Positions 8,570 through 18,322 of a stretch of 64,000 nucleotides of DNA are shown piece after piece. Location: assembly GCF_945906775.1 (NCBI RefSeq), contig NZ_CAMDRE010000001.1:2418001-2482000 (forward strand). The letters run 5' to 3'. A program made the translations under genes and the position numbers. Position 1 is the stretch's first letter. Each line of letters opens with the position of its first letter. The notes below the pieces were generated by a model, which searched no databases, had not been told where the DNA came from, and saw only the letters and a program-made list of their open reading frames with translations. This DNA comes from Citrobacter sp. Marseille-Q6884 (GTDB lineage: Bacteria; Pseudomonadota; Gammaproteobacteria; Enterobacterales; Enterobacteriaceae).

Positions 8570-8782
8570 TTACGCGACGACGTTAACGCTGTGGCCTTCA
8601 AAGCTGACGGTCTGTCCGGCAACGATTTTGCAGCGTTTACGCGTTTCAACCGCGCCATCAACCTTCACCAACCCTTCGCTGATGGCAATTTTTGCCTGAG
8701 CGCCGCTTTCGCTCCAACCTTCAAGCTTCAGCAAATCGCAGAGTTCAACGTGTGGGTGTTTACCCAGTGAAAATGTGGCCAT
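8570..8782 (-). CDS. ybcJ: S4-domain RNA-binding protein YbcJ
   Basis: 70 residues, almost identical to E. coli YbcJ. It is a single S4 RNA-binding domain: LCDLLKLEGWSESGAQAKIA, then VKVDGAVETRKRCKI and the terminal beta strand GQTVSFEGH. It starts one base after the folD stop and so is co-transcribed and coupled with it. The RNA target is not known from sequence. Confidence 0.95.
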   Translation of the reverse strand: MATFSLGKHPHVELCDLLKLEGWSESGAQAKIAISEGLVKVDGAVETRKRCKIVAGQTVSFEGHSVNVVA

Positions 8783-8783
8783 C

Positions 8784-9650
8784 TTAAACGTCCTTTACAT
8801 CATGATATTCAACGCACGCTTGCAGCGTGTTTTCGATAAGTGTTGCGACAGTCATTGGACCCACGCCACCCGGTACAGGTGTGATATACGACGCACGTGC
8901 GGCAGCATCTTCAAAGACCACATCGCCAACAACCTTGCCATTCTCCAGACGGTTGATGCCAACATCAATCACAATCGCACCTTCTTTGATCCACTCACCC
9001 GGAATAAAGCCAGGTTTGCCGACGGCAACGATCAGCAGGTCAGCATGCTCGACATGGCGACGCAGATCTTTGGTGAACCGATGGGTTACTGTCGTGGTGC
9101 AGCCAGCCAGCAGCAGCTCCATGCTCATTGGGCGACCCACGATATTCGATGCACCAATCACCACGGCATTCAGGCCGTAGGTGTCGATATTGTAACGCTC
9201 AAGCAGGGTGACAATACCGCGTGGTGTGCACGGACGCAGGCGCGGCGCGCGCTGGCACAGGCGACCGACGTTATACGGATGGAAACCATCGACGTCTTTA
9301 TCTGGCGCAATGCGTTCCAGAACTTTGACGTTATCAATACCGGCCGGTAACGGCAGTTGAACCAGGATACCGTCGATGGTGTTGTCTGCGTTGAGTGTAT
9401 CGATCAGCGCCAGAAGCTCCGCTTCGCTGGTCGTTTCAGGCAGGTCATAGGAGCGGGAGACAAATCCCACTTCGTCGCAGGCTTTACGTTTACTTGCGAC
9501 GTAAATTTGCGAAGCCGGGTTGCTACCAACCAGTACAACAGCCAGTCCTGGGGCGCGTAATCCAGCGTCTAAACGCGCCTGGACTTTTTGAGCAACCTCA
9601 GAGCGCACCTGCTGCGCAATCGTTTTACCGTCAATAATCTTTGCTGCCAT
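8784..9650 (-). CDS. folD: Methylenetetrahydrofolate dehydrogenase/cyclohydrolase
   Basis: 288 residues, the E. coli length and sequence pattern. Catalytic Y50-K54 lie in SQIYVASKRKA. Also present are DGILVQLPLP, the dinucleotide-binding VIGASNIVGRPMSMELL, and the C-terminal TPVPGGVGPMT. It interconverts 5,10-methylene-THF and 10-formyl-THF with NADP, feeding purine and fMet-tRNA synthesis. It heads the folD-ybcJ unit. Confidence 0.98.
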   Translation of the reverse strand: MAAKIIDGKTIAQQVRSEVAQKVQARLDAGLRAPGLAVVLVGSNPASQIYVASKRKACDEVGFVSRSYDLPETTSEAELLALIDTLNADNTIDGILVQLPLPAGIDNVKVLERIAPDKDVDGFHPYNVGRLCQRAPRLRPCTPRGIVTLLERYNIDTYGLNAVVIGASNIVGRPMSMELLLAGCTTTVTHRFTKDLRRHVEHADLLIVAVGKPGFIPGEWIKEGAIVIDVGINRLENGKVVGDVVFEDAAARASYITPVPGGVGPMTVATLIENTLQACVEYHDVKDV

Positions 9651-10224
9651 CAGAGAGAGGATTCCGTCTGTTACGTTAAATCGAGGGGGATACGACTATT
9701 TTGTCAGAAGCGGGGCGTGATGTCAGTTTTCGTTTGCTTTTTTACATGCGATTAGGAATGTGATGCCCTTTGAGTGGGGAGGAGAGACTGGCATGACTTC
9801 CCCAGGAAGAGCAGTAAGCAGGCTAATCAAAATTAACGGCAGTGAAACAATTCATCACCCTTATGTTTTCATGGGTAATGCGTCATAAACCAGACTGTTA
9901 CGTATCAAATGGTGATATTTGCGTCATTTTTGACCAGAATTTTCCTGGATACCATTAAGAATTAGCCAGGGTCATTAAAAGGATTTGCAGGTATTTTTCA
10001 TTAATTTAAATGTTTAATTTATCCCTGTGACGAATTGTCATATTCGTGAAGGTTTATTAGTGAATCTGCTGCTCAGGAGAGTTGGGTAAAAGGTTAGCTA
10101 ATTCTCTTACGATATATATCTTTACAGGATGCAGAGATAATTTGCCTGACATTTAATGTCAATAATGATTCAAACGGAACCCGCAGGACGCCGGAACCGG
10201 ATGTGTGTAATTCAAGGGAAATCC
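9651..10224 (+). promoter_or_regulatory. folD/fimA intergenic region with the fimA control region
   Basis: 574 bp between divergent folD and fimA with no recognised gene. The stretch from about 9840 to 10150 is AT-rich. By position it must hold the fimA promoter and, if regulation follows Salmonella, FimZ binding sites. Exact promoter boxes were not assigned. An in-frame upstream ATG at 10156 exists but is not the fimA start, since the signal peptide begins at 10225. Confidence 0.5.
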
Positions 10225-10779
10225 ATGAAACGTAAATTAATGACCTCTTCTGTTATTGCTGGCCTGATGTTAGTGGCGGGCTCAGCGGTTGCGGCAGATC
10301 CGGTAAGCGTTAGCGGTGGTACCGTTCACTTTGAAGGCGAACTGGTCAACGCAGCCTGTGCAGTCAGCTCTCAGTCAGCCGATCAGGTTGTTACGTTAGG
10401 CCAATATCGTACTGCCAGTTTTGCCGCAGTAGGCGATACCACGGCGCAAATTCCATTCACCATTGTGCTGAACGACTGCGATCCGAAAGTTGCGGCTACT
10501 GCAGCCGTCGCGTTCTCTGGTCAGACTGATGCCACGGATACAACGCTGCTGGCCGTGACCTCTGCCAATAACAGTGCAACGGCAACGGGCGTAGGTATTG
10601 AAATCCTGGATAGCGCGTCCGCCACGCTGAAGCCAAATGGTGCAACGTTCTCAGCCGCTCAGGCTCTGGTAGAAGGGACTAACACCCTGCGTTTCTCCGC
10701 GCGTTATAAAGCGACTGCAGCCAGTGCTACACCTGGCCAGGCAAACGCAGACGCGACCTTCATCATGAAGTACGAATAA
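10225..10779 (+). CDS. fimA: Type 1 fimbrial major subunit
   Basis: 184 residues with signal peptide MKRKLMTSSVIAGLMLVAGS ending near AVAA. The mature pilin has two cysteines (NAACAVSS and NDCDPK) forming the usual disulphide, the segment VTLGQYRTASF, and a C-terminal beta strand ADATFIMKYE with the penultimate tyrosine used in donor-strand exchange. It is very close to Salmonella FimA, closer than to E. coli SfmA. It is the first gene of fimAICDHF. Confidence 0.96.
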   Translation: MKRKLMTSSVIAGLMLVAGSAVAADPVSVSGGTVHFEGELVNAACAVSSQSADQVVTLGQYRTASFAAVGDTTAQIPFTIVLNDCDPKVAATAAVAFSGQTDATDTTLLAVTSANNSATATGVGIEILDSASATLKPNGATFSAAQALVEGTNTLRFSARYKATAASATPGQANADATFIMKYE

Positions 10780-10856
10780 GCCGTTCTGATTCGCGCAAGG
10801 ACGATGCTTGCCTCATTGGATGAGGCAATATCCGGGGATGATGAGGGATGGGGCAG

Positions 10857-11390
10857 ATGATTGGAAAAGGCGTAGCGCTGGCAGGAATGCTGGGCGTGAT
10901 GCCTGCGTTTGCGCACACGGTGATACTGGAAAGCGGCCTCCTTCACTTACGTGGGCAGCTCGTCAACGGTGCCTGTACGGTTGCGACCGACAGCCAGGAT
11001 TTACGGGTACAAATGGGGCAATACCGCACCAATGCCTTTTCTGGAACGGGAAGTTTTGCCTCTACCAGCGTGCCGTTTTCGCTGCGATTAACCGCATGCA
11101 GTGCCGATGTTTATGACCATGTTGGGATTGCGTTTTCAGGCGTTACGCCGGTGGAAGATCCGCAGGTTTTTCTTGCCAGCGGTGATGCTTCTGCAGCCAC
11201 GGGGATCGGTCTGGCATTATTTGATGAGGGACAAAAACAAATAATCCCGAATGCGATGCCGCGCCATTATGCCCCGATATTAACACAAGAAATGACATTT
11301 CATTTCACCGCTCGCTACCGGGCTGTCTCGGAAAATATTATGCCGGGAACGCTTCGTTCAGATGTGTGGTTTACGTTGGTGTATCCCTGA
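10857..11390 (+). CDS. fimI: Fimbrial minor subunit FimI
   Basis: 177 residues from MIGKGVALAGM; an ATG nine bases earlier is possible. It has a signal peptide ending near AFA, a pilin fold with LRGQLVNGACTV and LTACSAD cysteines, and the C-terminal strand DVWFTLVYP. Length and sequence pattern match Salmonella FimI. Its role in the rod is poorly defined; it may be an anchor or terminator-like subunit. A run of purines precedes the start. Confidence 0.92.
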   Translation: MIGKGVALAGMLGVMPAFAHTVILESGLLHLRGQLVNGACTVATDSQDLRVQMGQYRTNAFSGTGSFASTSVPFSLRLTACSADVYDHVGIAFSGVTPVEDPQVFLASGDASAATGIGLALFDEGQKQIIPNAMPRHYAPILTQEMTFHFTARYRAVSENIMPGTLRSDVWFTLVYP

Positions 11391-11431
11391 TTTATTTCCC
11401 AACGATAATCACACTAAAGGTATTTGTCGCT

Positions 11432-12124
11432 ATGTTTAATTATCTAAAATCAGGCGTTATTATTTTACTGGCCTTATTTTCTGCCGCTGGCGCACAAGCC
11501 GCCGGGGGAATTGCATTAGGCGCGACCCGCGTTATTTATCCAGCCGAAGCCAAACAAACCTCTCTGGCCATTAGCAATAGCGATACCAAAGAGCGTTACC
11601 TGGTGAATTCATGGATCGAGAACAGCGCAGGCGTTAAAGAAAAATCATTCGTCGTCACGCCGCCGTTGTTTGTCAGCGAACCTAAAAGTGAAAATACACT
11701 GCGTATCATCTATGCCGGTCAGCCGCTACCTAAAGACCGTGAATCGTTGTTCTGGATGAACGTGAAAGCCATTCCGTCAGTCAATAAAAGCAGCCTTGAG
11801 GGGAAAAACGTGCTGCAACTGGCGATCCTGTCGCGTATCAAACTCTTTGTCAGGCCGAATAACCTCCCGCAGGTATCAGAAGATGCGCCAGGCATGCTGC
11901 AGTTTTCCCGTTCCGGTAACCACCTGAAAATCACAAATCCGTCAGCGTATTACGTCACGCTGGTCAACCTCTCTGTGGGAAACACAAAGGTGGATAACGT
12001 TATGGTGGCGCCGAAGAACGATACACAAATCCTGTTACCGGCTGGCGTTCAGGGAAACGTGACGTTCCAGACGGTCAATGATTATGGCGCAGTGACTCCG
12101 GCTAAAACGGTCAGCTTGCGTTGA
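11432..12124 (+). CDS. fimC: Periplasmic fimbrial chaperone
   Basis: 230 residues from MFNYLKSGVI, with signal peptide to about AQAA. Two Ig-like domains of the PapD/FimC class: the first has GIALGATRVIYPAEAKQTSL with the conserved RVIYP strand and the VTPPLFVSEPKSENTLRI segment, and the second ends TPAKTVSLR. It caps pilus subunits by donor-strand complementation and delivers them to FimD. It starts eight bases before the fimD ribosome-site region of the same operon. Confidence 0.96.
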   Translation: MFNYLKSGVIILLALFSAAGAQAAGGIALGATRVIYPAEAKQTSLAISNSDTKERYLVNSWIENSAGVKEKSFVVTPPLFVSEPKSENTLRIIYAGQPLPKDRESLFWMNVKAIPSVNKSSLEGKNVLQLAILSRIKLFVRPNNLPQVSEDAPGMLQFSRSGNHLKITNPSAYYVTLVNLSVGNTKVDNVMVAPKNDTQILLPAGVQGNVTFQTVNDYGAVTPAKTVSLR

Positions 12125-12131
12125 GAAAACG

Positions 12132-14753
12132 ATGAATAAGACAACGTATTTACCTGGCCTGTTACCGGGGTTTACGCCACCGCTGGCGGGGGTGGCGTTG
12201 TCCACGCTGGCAGCGTTATTTGCTACCTCAAGCTACGGGGAAAGTTACTTTAACCCGGCATTTTTATCTGCAGATACGGCGTCTGTGGCGGATTTGTCAC
12301 GTTTTGAAAAAGGGAATCATCAGCCGGAGGGCGTTTATCGTGTTGATATCTGGCGCAATGACGAGTTTGTTGCCACCCAGGATGTCCGTTTTGCGACGAG
12401 CGCAGAGAAAACAGGTGAGAAATCCGGCGGCTTGATGCCGTGCTTTGGCCTCGACTGGGTTAAGCGTCTTGGCGTCAATGTTGCGGCTTTTCCCGCGCTC
12501 AGTCAGGACCCTAACAACACCTGTATTAATTTACCTGCGGCGATCCCAGGCAGCGAAATTACCTTTGATTTTTCCACCCTGCGCTTAAATATCAGTTTGC
12601 CGCAGGCCTCCATGCTCAACAGTGCGCGTGGATATATTCCGCCGGACGAGTGGGATGAAGGGATCCCCGCGGCTCTTGTTAACTACAGCTTTACCGGCAG
12701 CCGCGGGAGCGACACTGACAGCTATTTCTTAAGCATGCTGAGCGGCCTGAATTATGGTCCCTGGCGGTTGCGAAACAATGGCGCGTGGAGCTATTCCAAA
12801 GGCGACGGTTACCACTCGCAAAGCTGGAACAATATTGGCACGTGGCTGCAACGGGCCATTATCCCGCTGAAGGGCGAGCTGGTCATGGGCGACAGCAACA
12901 CGGGGAACGATGTTTTTGACAGCGTCGGGTTTCGTGGGGCACGGCTCTACTCGTCAGACAGCATGTATCCAGATAGCTTACAGGGCTATGCGCCAACCGT
13001 ACGTGGGATTGCGCGTACCGCGGCGAAGCTGACCATCCGCCAGAACGGCTATGTCATTTACCAGAGTTATGTCTCGCCGGGTGCCTTTGCCATTACCGAT
13101 CTCAACCCAACGTCCTCAAGCGGTGACCTGGAAGTGACGGTTGATGAAAAAGATGGCAGCCAGCAGCGATATACGGTGCCGTACTCCACGGTGCCACTGT
13201 TACAACGTGAAGGGCGCCTTAAATATGACCTGGTGGCCGGGGATTTTCGCAGCGGCAACAGCCAACAGGATTCTCCGTTCTTTTTCCAGAGTACGTTAAT
13301 CGCAGGTTTACCCGAAGGCTTCACCGCCTACGGCGGCACACAACTGGCATCACGCTACCGGGCGGTCGTTTTGGGAACCGGTCGAAACCTGGGGGACTGG
13401 GGGGCGGTGTCCGTTGATTTAACCCATGCGCGCAGTCAACTCGCGGATGACAGTACGCATCAGGGGCAATCACTGCGTTTTCTGTACGCCAAATCGCTGA
13501 ATAATGTGGGAACCAACTTCCAGTTGTTAGGGTATCGCTACTCGACGCGTGGGTTTTATACCCTCGACGATGTGGCTTATCGCAGTATGGAAGGCTATGA
13601 GTATGAATACGACAGCGAAGGTAATCGCCACGACGTCCCTGATGTGAAGAGCTATCACAATTTGAGCTACAACAAAAAGGGTCGTTTTCAGATTAACATT
13701 TCGCAGAATCTGGGCGATTACGGGTCGCTGTATATCTCTGGTAGCCAGCAAACCTACTGGAATACGTCAGACACCAACACCTGGTACCAGTTAGGTTATG
13801 CCAGCGGTTGGCAGGGGATTAGCTATTCGCTCTCCTGGTCGTGGAGCGAATCCGTCGGCATCCCCGATACCGATCGCATTCTTGCATTCAATATGTCGGT
13901 GCCGTTCAGCTTGCTGACCGGACGACGCTACTCTCGCGACAATGCACTCGACCGCACCTACGCCACCTTTAACGCCAACCGCAACAGCAATGGACAAAAC
14001 AGCTGGCAGAGCGGTATCGGCGGTACGTTACTGGACGGGCGAAATCTGAGCTACAGCGTGAATCAGGGCCACAGTAGCAGCAATGGCTATAGCGGGAATG
14101 CCAGCGCTAACTGGCAGGCGGCCTACGGCACTTTGGGCGTGGGATATAACTACGACCGCGATCAGCATGACTATAACTGGCAACTTTCCGGCGGCGTAGT
14201 GGGACATGCCGATGGTATTACGCTCAGCCAACCTCTGGGGGATACCAACGTACTGATCAAAGCCCCAGGCGCTCAGGGTGTGCACATCGAAAACCAGACG
14301 GGGGTTCAGACTGACTGGCGCGGATACGCCATCATGCCGTATGCCACTGTGTATCGCTACAACCGTGTCGCGCTGGATACCAACTCAATGAACAACAATA
14401 CCGATGTGGAAAATAACGTCAGCAGCGTGGTGCCGACGCAGGGGGCACTGGTCCGCGCGGCGTTTGATACTCGTATCGGCGTGCGAGCGCTTATCACGGT
14501 GACACGTGACGGAAAACCCGTGCCCTTCGGCTCGGTTGTTCGTGAAACCCACAGCGGCGTAACCAGCATGGTGGGCGAAGACGGGCAAATCTACCTGAGT
14601 GGACTGCCGCTCAAAGGCGATCTGTTGATTCAATGGGGAGAGGGCGCAAACGCACGCTGCACGGCGCGTTATGCCTTGCCAGAAGAGAGCCTGAAACAGG
14701 CGGTCACCCTCACGAATGTGACATGCGAACGCCCATCGGCAGGAAAGGAGTAA
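12132..14753 (+). CDS. fimD: Fimbrial outer membrane usher
   Basis: 873 residues, the usual usher length. Signal sequence, then the N-terminal chaperone-binding domain beginning YFNPAFLSADTASVADLSRF, the central 24-strand beta-barrel with plug domain (LQGYAPTVRGIARTAAKLTI), and two C-terminal domains with cysteine pair near ARCTARY and VTCERPS. It translocates and assembles subunits delivered by FimC. Confidence 0.97.
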   Translation: MNKTTYLPGLLPGFTPPLAGVALSTLAALFATSSYGESYFNPAFLSADTASVADLSRFEKGNHQPEGVYRVDIWRNDEFVATQDVRFATSAEKTGEKSGGLMPCFGLDWVKRLGVNVAAFPALSQDPNNTCINLPAAIPGSEITFDFSTLRLNISLPQASMLNSARGYIPPDEWDEGIPAALVNYSFTGSRGSDTDSYFLSMLSGLNYGPWRLRNNGAWSYSKGDGYHSQSWNNIGTWLQRAIIPLKGELVMGDSNTGNDVFDSVGFRGARLYSSDSMYPDSLQGYAPTVRGIARTAAKLTIRQNGYVIYQSYVSPGAFAITDLNPTSSSGDLEVTVDEKDGSQQRYTVPYSTVPLLQREGRLKYDLVAGDFRSGNSQQDSPFFFQSTLIAGLPEGFTAYGGTQLASRYRAVVLGTGRNLGDWGAVSVDLTHARSQLADDSTHQGQSLRFLYAKSLNNVGTNFQLLGYRYSTRGFYTLDDVAYRSMEGYEYEYDSEGNRHDVPDVKSYHNLSYNKKGRFQINISQNLGDYGSLYISGSQQTYWNTSDTNTWYQLGYASGWQGISYSLSWSWSESVGIPDTDRILAFNMSVPFSLLTGRRYSRDNALDRTYATFNANRNSNGQNSWQSGIGGTLLDGRNLSYSVNQGHSSSNGYSGNASANWQAAYGTLGVGYNYDRDQHDYNWQLSGGVVGHADGITLSQPLGDTNVLIKAPGAQGVHIENQTGVQTDWRGYAIMPYATVYRYNRVALDTNSMNNNTDVENNVSSVVPTQGALVRAAFDTRIGVRALITVTRDGKPVPFGSVVRETHSGVTSMVGEDGQIYLSGLPLKGDLLIQWGEGANARCTARYALPEESLKQAVTLTNVTCERPSAGKE

Positions 14754-14757
14754 CACG

Positions 14758-15765
14758 ATGAAACGACAAACAGGTTGGTTACTGGGGACGACTTTACTGC
14801 TCCTGGCAAATTCCGCATGGGCGACGGTCTGCCACAATTCGAACGGTACGCCGACGGATGTTTTTTACGATCTGTCGAATGTCTTCAATAGCAGTAATAA
14901 CAAGCCCGGACAGGTGGTGACGTTGCCGGAAAAGTCGGGCTGGATTGGGGTAAATGCAACCTGCCCGGCAGGGACAAATGTGGATTACACCTATCGAAGC
15001 TATGTGACGGATCTTCCCGTGCAGAGTACGGAGGGCGGCTTTCAGTATCTGAAGCTCAATGACTATTTACTGGGGGCCATGAGCATCACCGACAGCTACG
15101 CCGGGTTATTTTATCCTCCGCGCAATTATATTCGTATGGGGACGGACTCGAATGTGTCAAAGCAGAAACCTTTTGGCGTCCAGGATTCAAACCTGGTGTT
15201 CAAATTAAAAGTGATACGTTCATTTATCAACATGGTGCCTATCCCCCGACAGACGATGTTCAGGGTCTATGTCACGACCAGCACCGGAGATGCCTTGAGT
15301 ACAACGGTTTACACCATCAGCTACAGCGGCAAGGTTGAGGTTCCACAAAGCTGTGAAGTCAATGCGGGGCAAATCGTCGAATTTGATTTTGGCGATATTG
15401 GCGCCTCGCTGTTCAGCAAAGCCGGGGCGGGTAACCGGCCGGAAGGCATCAGCCCGCAAACCAAAACGGTCGCGATCAAATGTACGAACGTCGCCGCTCA
15501 AGCCTACTTATCGATGAGGGTTGAAGCGGAAAAAGCGTCCGGGCAAACGATGGTATCCAATAACCCGGATTTAGGTTTTATCGTCGCCGACAGCAGTGGT
15601 GTCCCGCTGACCCCGAATAACCTGTCCAGCACGATCCCGTTTCGCCTGGATGATAACGCCGCCGCGAATGTCAGTATTCGGGCATGGCCGGTCAGCGTGA
15701 CGGGGAATAAACCGACGGAAGGGCCTTTTACTGCCCGTGGCTATCTGCGAGTTGATTATGACTAA
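14758..15765 (+). CDS. fimH: Type 1 fimbrial tip adhesin
   Basis: 335 residues, equal to Salmonella FimH. Signal peptide to NSAWA, then a lectin domain beginning TVCHNSNGTPTDVFYDLSN, and a C-terminal pilin domain (SCEVNAGQIVEFDFGDIG onward) ending GYLRVDYD. It is expected to bind mannosylated glycoproteins at the pilus tip. Its stop overlaps the fimF start by eight bases. Confidence 0.94.
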   Translation: MKRQTGWLLGTTLLLLANSAWATVCHNSNGTPTDVFYDLSNVFNSSNNKPGQVVTLPEKSGWIGVNATCPAGTNVDYTYRSYVTDLPVQSTEGGFQYLKLNDYLLGAMSITDSYAGLFYPPRNYIRMGTDSNVSKQKPFGVQDSNLVFKLKVIRSFINMVPIPRQTMFRVYVTTSTGDALSTTVYTISYSGKVEVPQSCEVNAGQIVEFDFGDIGASLFSKAGAGNRPEGISPQTKTVAIKCTNVAAQAYLSMRVEAEKASGQTMVSNNPDLGFIVADSSGVPLTPNNLSSTIPFRLDDNAAANVSIRAWPVSVTGNKPTEGPFTARGYLRVDYD

Positions 15766-16294
15766 AAAGGGAACACTATCCGTATGCGCGCTTTTGGTGA
15801 GCGTATCTGCGCTGTCATTCAGTTCGTTAGGGCGCGCGGATACTTCGCTGGGTGAGATCAACATTGAGTTGCACGGCAACGTGGTGGATTTTACCTGCGT
15901 CGCCATCGCCGGTGACAGCAATAAAACTGTTGAATTGGGTACGTGGCCGACAAAGCAGTTGAAGAGCGCCGGCGACATTACCCAACCGGTCTCTTTCACC
16001 CTGAAACTGGAAGGTTGCCCACCAGGGTCTGCGTCAATCACGTTTTCCGGTACCCCGGCAGCGGGCACATCGCTGCTGGCGCTGGATAATGCGGCGATGG
16101 CGCAAAAGGTGGCCATTGAACTGCGCGACAGCGACCGTACGCGATTGCCGCTCGATCAAGCCAGCCAGACTGTCGGCGTCGATGAAAATGGCAATGCCAC
16201 GCTGACCTTCTTTGCTAACTATATTGCGCTAGCAGAGGGCGTGCAGCCTGGCCTCGCCAAAGCCGATGCCACATTTATGATTAACTACAATTAG
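15758..16294 (+). CDS. fimF: Fimbrial adaptor subunit FimF
   Basis: 178 residues from MTKKGTLSVCALLVSVSALS, with a signal peptide ending near GRA. Pilin fold: VVDFTCVAIAG and LEGCPPGSAS cysteines and terminal ADATFMINYN. It is the last structural gene, overlaps the end of fimH, and would link the adhesin to the rod as in Salmonella fimAICDHF. Confidence 0.92.
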   Translation: MTKKGTLSVCALLVSVSALSFSSLGRADTSLGEINIELHGNVVDFTCVAIAGDSNKTVELGTWPTKQLKSAGDITQPVSFTLKLEGCPPGSASITFSGTPAAGTSLLALDNAAMAQKVAIELRDSDRTRLPLDQASQTVGVDENGNATLTFFANYIALAEGVQPGLAKADATFMINYN

Positions 16295-16330
16295 ACGTTC
16301 CCGCCCTATTGCGCACGTAGACTGAGAATG

Positions 16331-16359
16331 CCCTCCCGAACGACATCTCGTCGGGAGGG
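16331..16359. terminator. Bidirectional hairpin between fimF and fimZ
   Basis: CCCTCCCGA pairs perfectly with TCGGGAGGG across an 11-base loop. It lies between the convergent 3' ends of fimF and fimZ. The T-run is weak on both sides, so termination strength is uncertain. Confidence 0.65.
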
Positions 16360-16362
16360 GAA

Positions 16363-16995
16363 TTACATTAACTCATGCATTTTCGCATAATCGATAAGCT
16401 CGACAATGGTATGCAAGCCCAGTTTGGAGTAGATATTGGCTTTGTGGGCGCTAATCGTTTTATTACTGAGTAACAGTTGCTCAGCAATTTCTTTATTGGA
16501 TAAGCCATTTGCAAGGTAACGAAGAACCGTTACCTCACGATTGGAGAGTGGCATATCATTCAGCGCTCCCTTATGTATATTGATGTTATTAATAAAGTTA
16601 AGTGTGTCCGAAGGGAAAAAAGAATATCCTGATAAAATCATTTTTACCGCATTATAGATATCATTTAGATCCTTTCTTTTACTGACAAAACCATTTGCTC
16701 CAGCCCGGATAGCTCGTCCGGCATAAAACGATTCAGATTTTGAAGAGAGAAAAAGGACCCGCGTGTTTTCCTGCAGTGATTTTATTCTCTTGAGCAGCGT
16801 AAAACCATCGGAGCCAGGCAGTTCAATGTCCAGAATGACAAGGTCAACAGGGTACGTGCGCAGATGGTCAATTGCAGCGCGGCTGTCATCAGTTTTCAAC
16901 ACCACTTCGATATTACTATTTTTTTCGAGCAAGACTTCTATCGACATTCTGACAATAGGGTGTTCGTCCATAATGATAACGGATGCTGGTTTCAT
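16363..16995 (-). CDS. fimZ: Fimbrial response regulator FimZ (NarL family)
   Basis: 210 residues from MKPASVIIMDEHPIVRMSIE. The receiver domain carries acidic D10-E11, phosphoacceptor D56 in VILDIELPG and K near SKRKD. A C-terminal LuxR/GerE helix-turn-helix (LSNREVTVLRYLANGLSNKE, then LLSNKTISAHKANIYSKLG) follows. It is nearly the same as Salmonella FimZ, the direct activator of fimA. It is transcribed towards the fim operon and separated from fimY by a long promoter region. Confidence 0.95.
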   Translation of the reverse strand: MKPASVIIMDEHPIVRMSIEVLLEKNSNIEVVLKTDDSRAAIDHLRTYPVDLVILDIELPGSDGFTLLKRIKSLQENTRVLFLSSKSESFYAGRAIRAGANGFVSKRKDLNDIYNAVKMILSGYSFFPSDTLNFINNINIHKGALNDMPLSNREVTVLRYLANGLSNKEIAEQLLLSNKTISAHKANIYSKLGLHTIVELIDYAKMHELM

Positions 16996-17576
16996 TGTTG
17001 TAAGCCTCAAACTGTGTGCGGATCTCGCGCTTTTGATAAAACATCAGGCGTTATTAGTATTTTCAAATAGCCAGGCGTTGTTCTGGAGAAGAACCGAATA
17101 AATATTATCTCATCCTTGTTTATTCGGCCGTTCTTCGTCAGAACAATGAGTTTGTGGAATATCCATTTCACACCAGTAAAAACTAACAATTAATCAGAAA
17201 ACAGTAGGGATTATACCTGCTGTTTTCGTTCGGAAAAGACTTACGGCACGTCAGTTCTTAATGTCAGTTAGGATCGTCTAAAAGATCCAGGTATGTTAAC
17301 GGTCGTTAGTATTATTTTACTGTTGTTTGAATTATGGCAGATTGAAAAATTTTTATAAATACTAAAAACGACATAACACGCTAATTGTTTAGGTTTTGTT
17401 AAGTAGGCGATAGCGGCATTTCATCTCATTATGCACAGAATTCGTAAGGTTAAGGCAGGTATAGCGGGAAAGTATAATACCAGGAATAGTTGTAAATATT
17501 AAATTTATGTAAAAATAACATGTGGTTTCTCACTGTGAAATAAGTAATTTCCTAAAAAATCTTATATCACAGGGAG
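16996..17576 (-). promoter_or_regulatory. fimZ upstream region, no gene seen
   Basis: 581 AT-rich bases between fimY and fimZ. It should contain the fimZ promoter, probably a target of FimY/FimZ autoregulation by analogy with Salmonella. A short frame at 17007-17189 has no family character and is discounted. Confidence 0.45.
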
Positions 17577-18296
17577 TTATGGTGTTAAATTAAATGAGGG
17601 GTAGGTAACATTAAGACGATGTATGAGGTGCAAAAAGCCTTGGCGATGTGGCAATCCCAGATGCGTAATCAGTTGATTAAGGCGATAGATGATGCGGTGA
17701 TAAGGTTGATTCTGTAAATGGGCAATCTTCTTTAAAGAGTGGCCTTGTAATAAGAATGAAACCATCTCCCAGTCAACCTGCTTTATACGCGCCGACTGAA
17801 TAGGATTATGTACCTGGGATAATAACGCGAGACGCATGTCCGATAGCTGCTGGCGGCGAGACAGGATATAAAATGGCCCCGCCATCGTGATAAAATTCTT
17901 CAGGTGTTCATCACTATCGGGAAGCAATAAAAAGATCTGAATATCATGGCGTTGCCTGGCGAGGTGACGCAGACATTCGAGTGTATCGAAATAAGAGCGT
18001 TCGATACCTTCCATATCAACGACTAACTGACTAAAACCCGTGTCATGCAGGCAGTTTTGAGCTGATTCGATGGTCTGGAAGACAGAAGTACGCGTCCCCG
18101 AAAATAAATAGCGATTCAATGTATAGGCGAGATAGTAATCCGTTGTGATAATTGCCTGAGATATTGTATCCCCCGGTAGAGAATAATTGAGTTTTTGCGC
18201 CAGATATTCAATCCTGTCAAATACCTGTGGTGTGCAGTGATGATAGTGATGGGTACTGTGGATATTTCGTAAACGGCGATGTCGTTCCCTGCGCAT
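17577..18296 (-). CDS. fimY: Fimbrial regulator FimY
   Basis: 239 residues matching Salmonella FimY in size, position and the remembered His-rich N-terminus (HSTHHYHHCTPQVFDRIEYL). The middle is a receiver-like fold (FSQLVVDMEGIERS, DIQIFLLLPDSDEH). The C-terminus is a degenerate LuxR-like helix-turn-helix (WEMVSFLLQGHSLKKIAHLQ, then HRIIYRLNQLITHLG). In Salmonella it activates fimZ and fimbrial expression. The family is confined to the fim loci of Salmonella and relatives. Confidence 0.9.
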   Translation of the reverse strand: MRRERHRRLRNIHSTHHYHHCTPQVFDRIEYLAQKLNYSLPGDTISQAIITTDYYLAYTLNRYLFSGTRTSVFQTIESAQNCLHDTGFSQLVVDMEGIERSYFDTLECLRHLARQRHDIQIFLLLPDSDEHLKNFITMAGPFYILSRRQQLSDMRLALLSQVHNPIQSARIKQVDWEMVSFLLQGHSLKKIAHLQNQPYHRIIYRLNQLITHLGLPHRQGFLHLIHRLNVTYPSFNLTP

Positions 18297-18322
18297 CCTT
18301 TCCTTATTCCTTTCCGTTTTTA

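Noticed and set aside
17007..17189. Small minus-strand ORF upstream of fimZ
   Set aside because: No ribosome site or family character; it falls in the fimZ promoter region.
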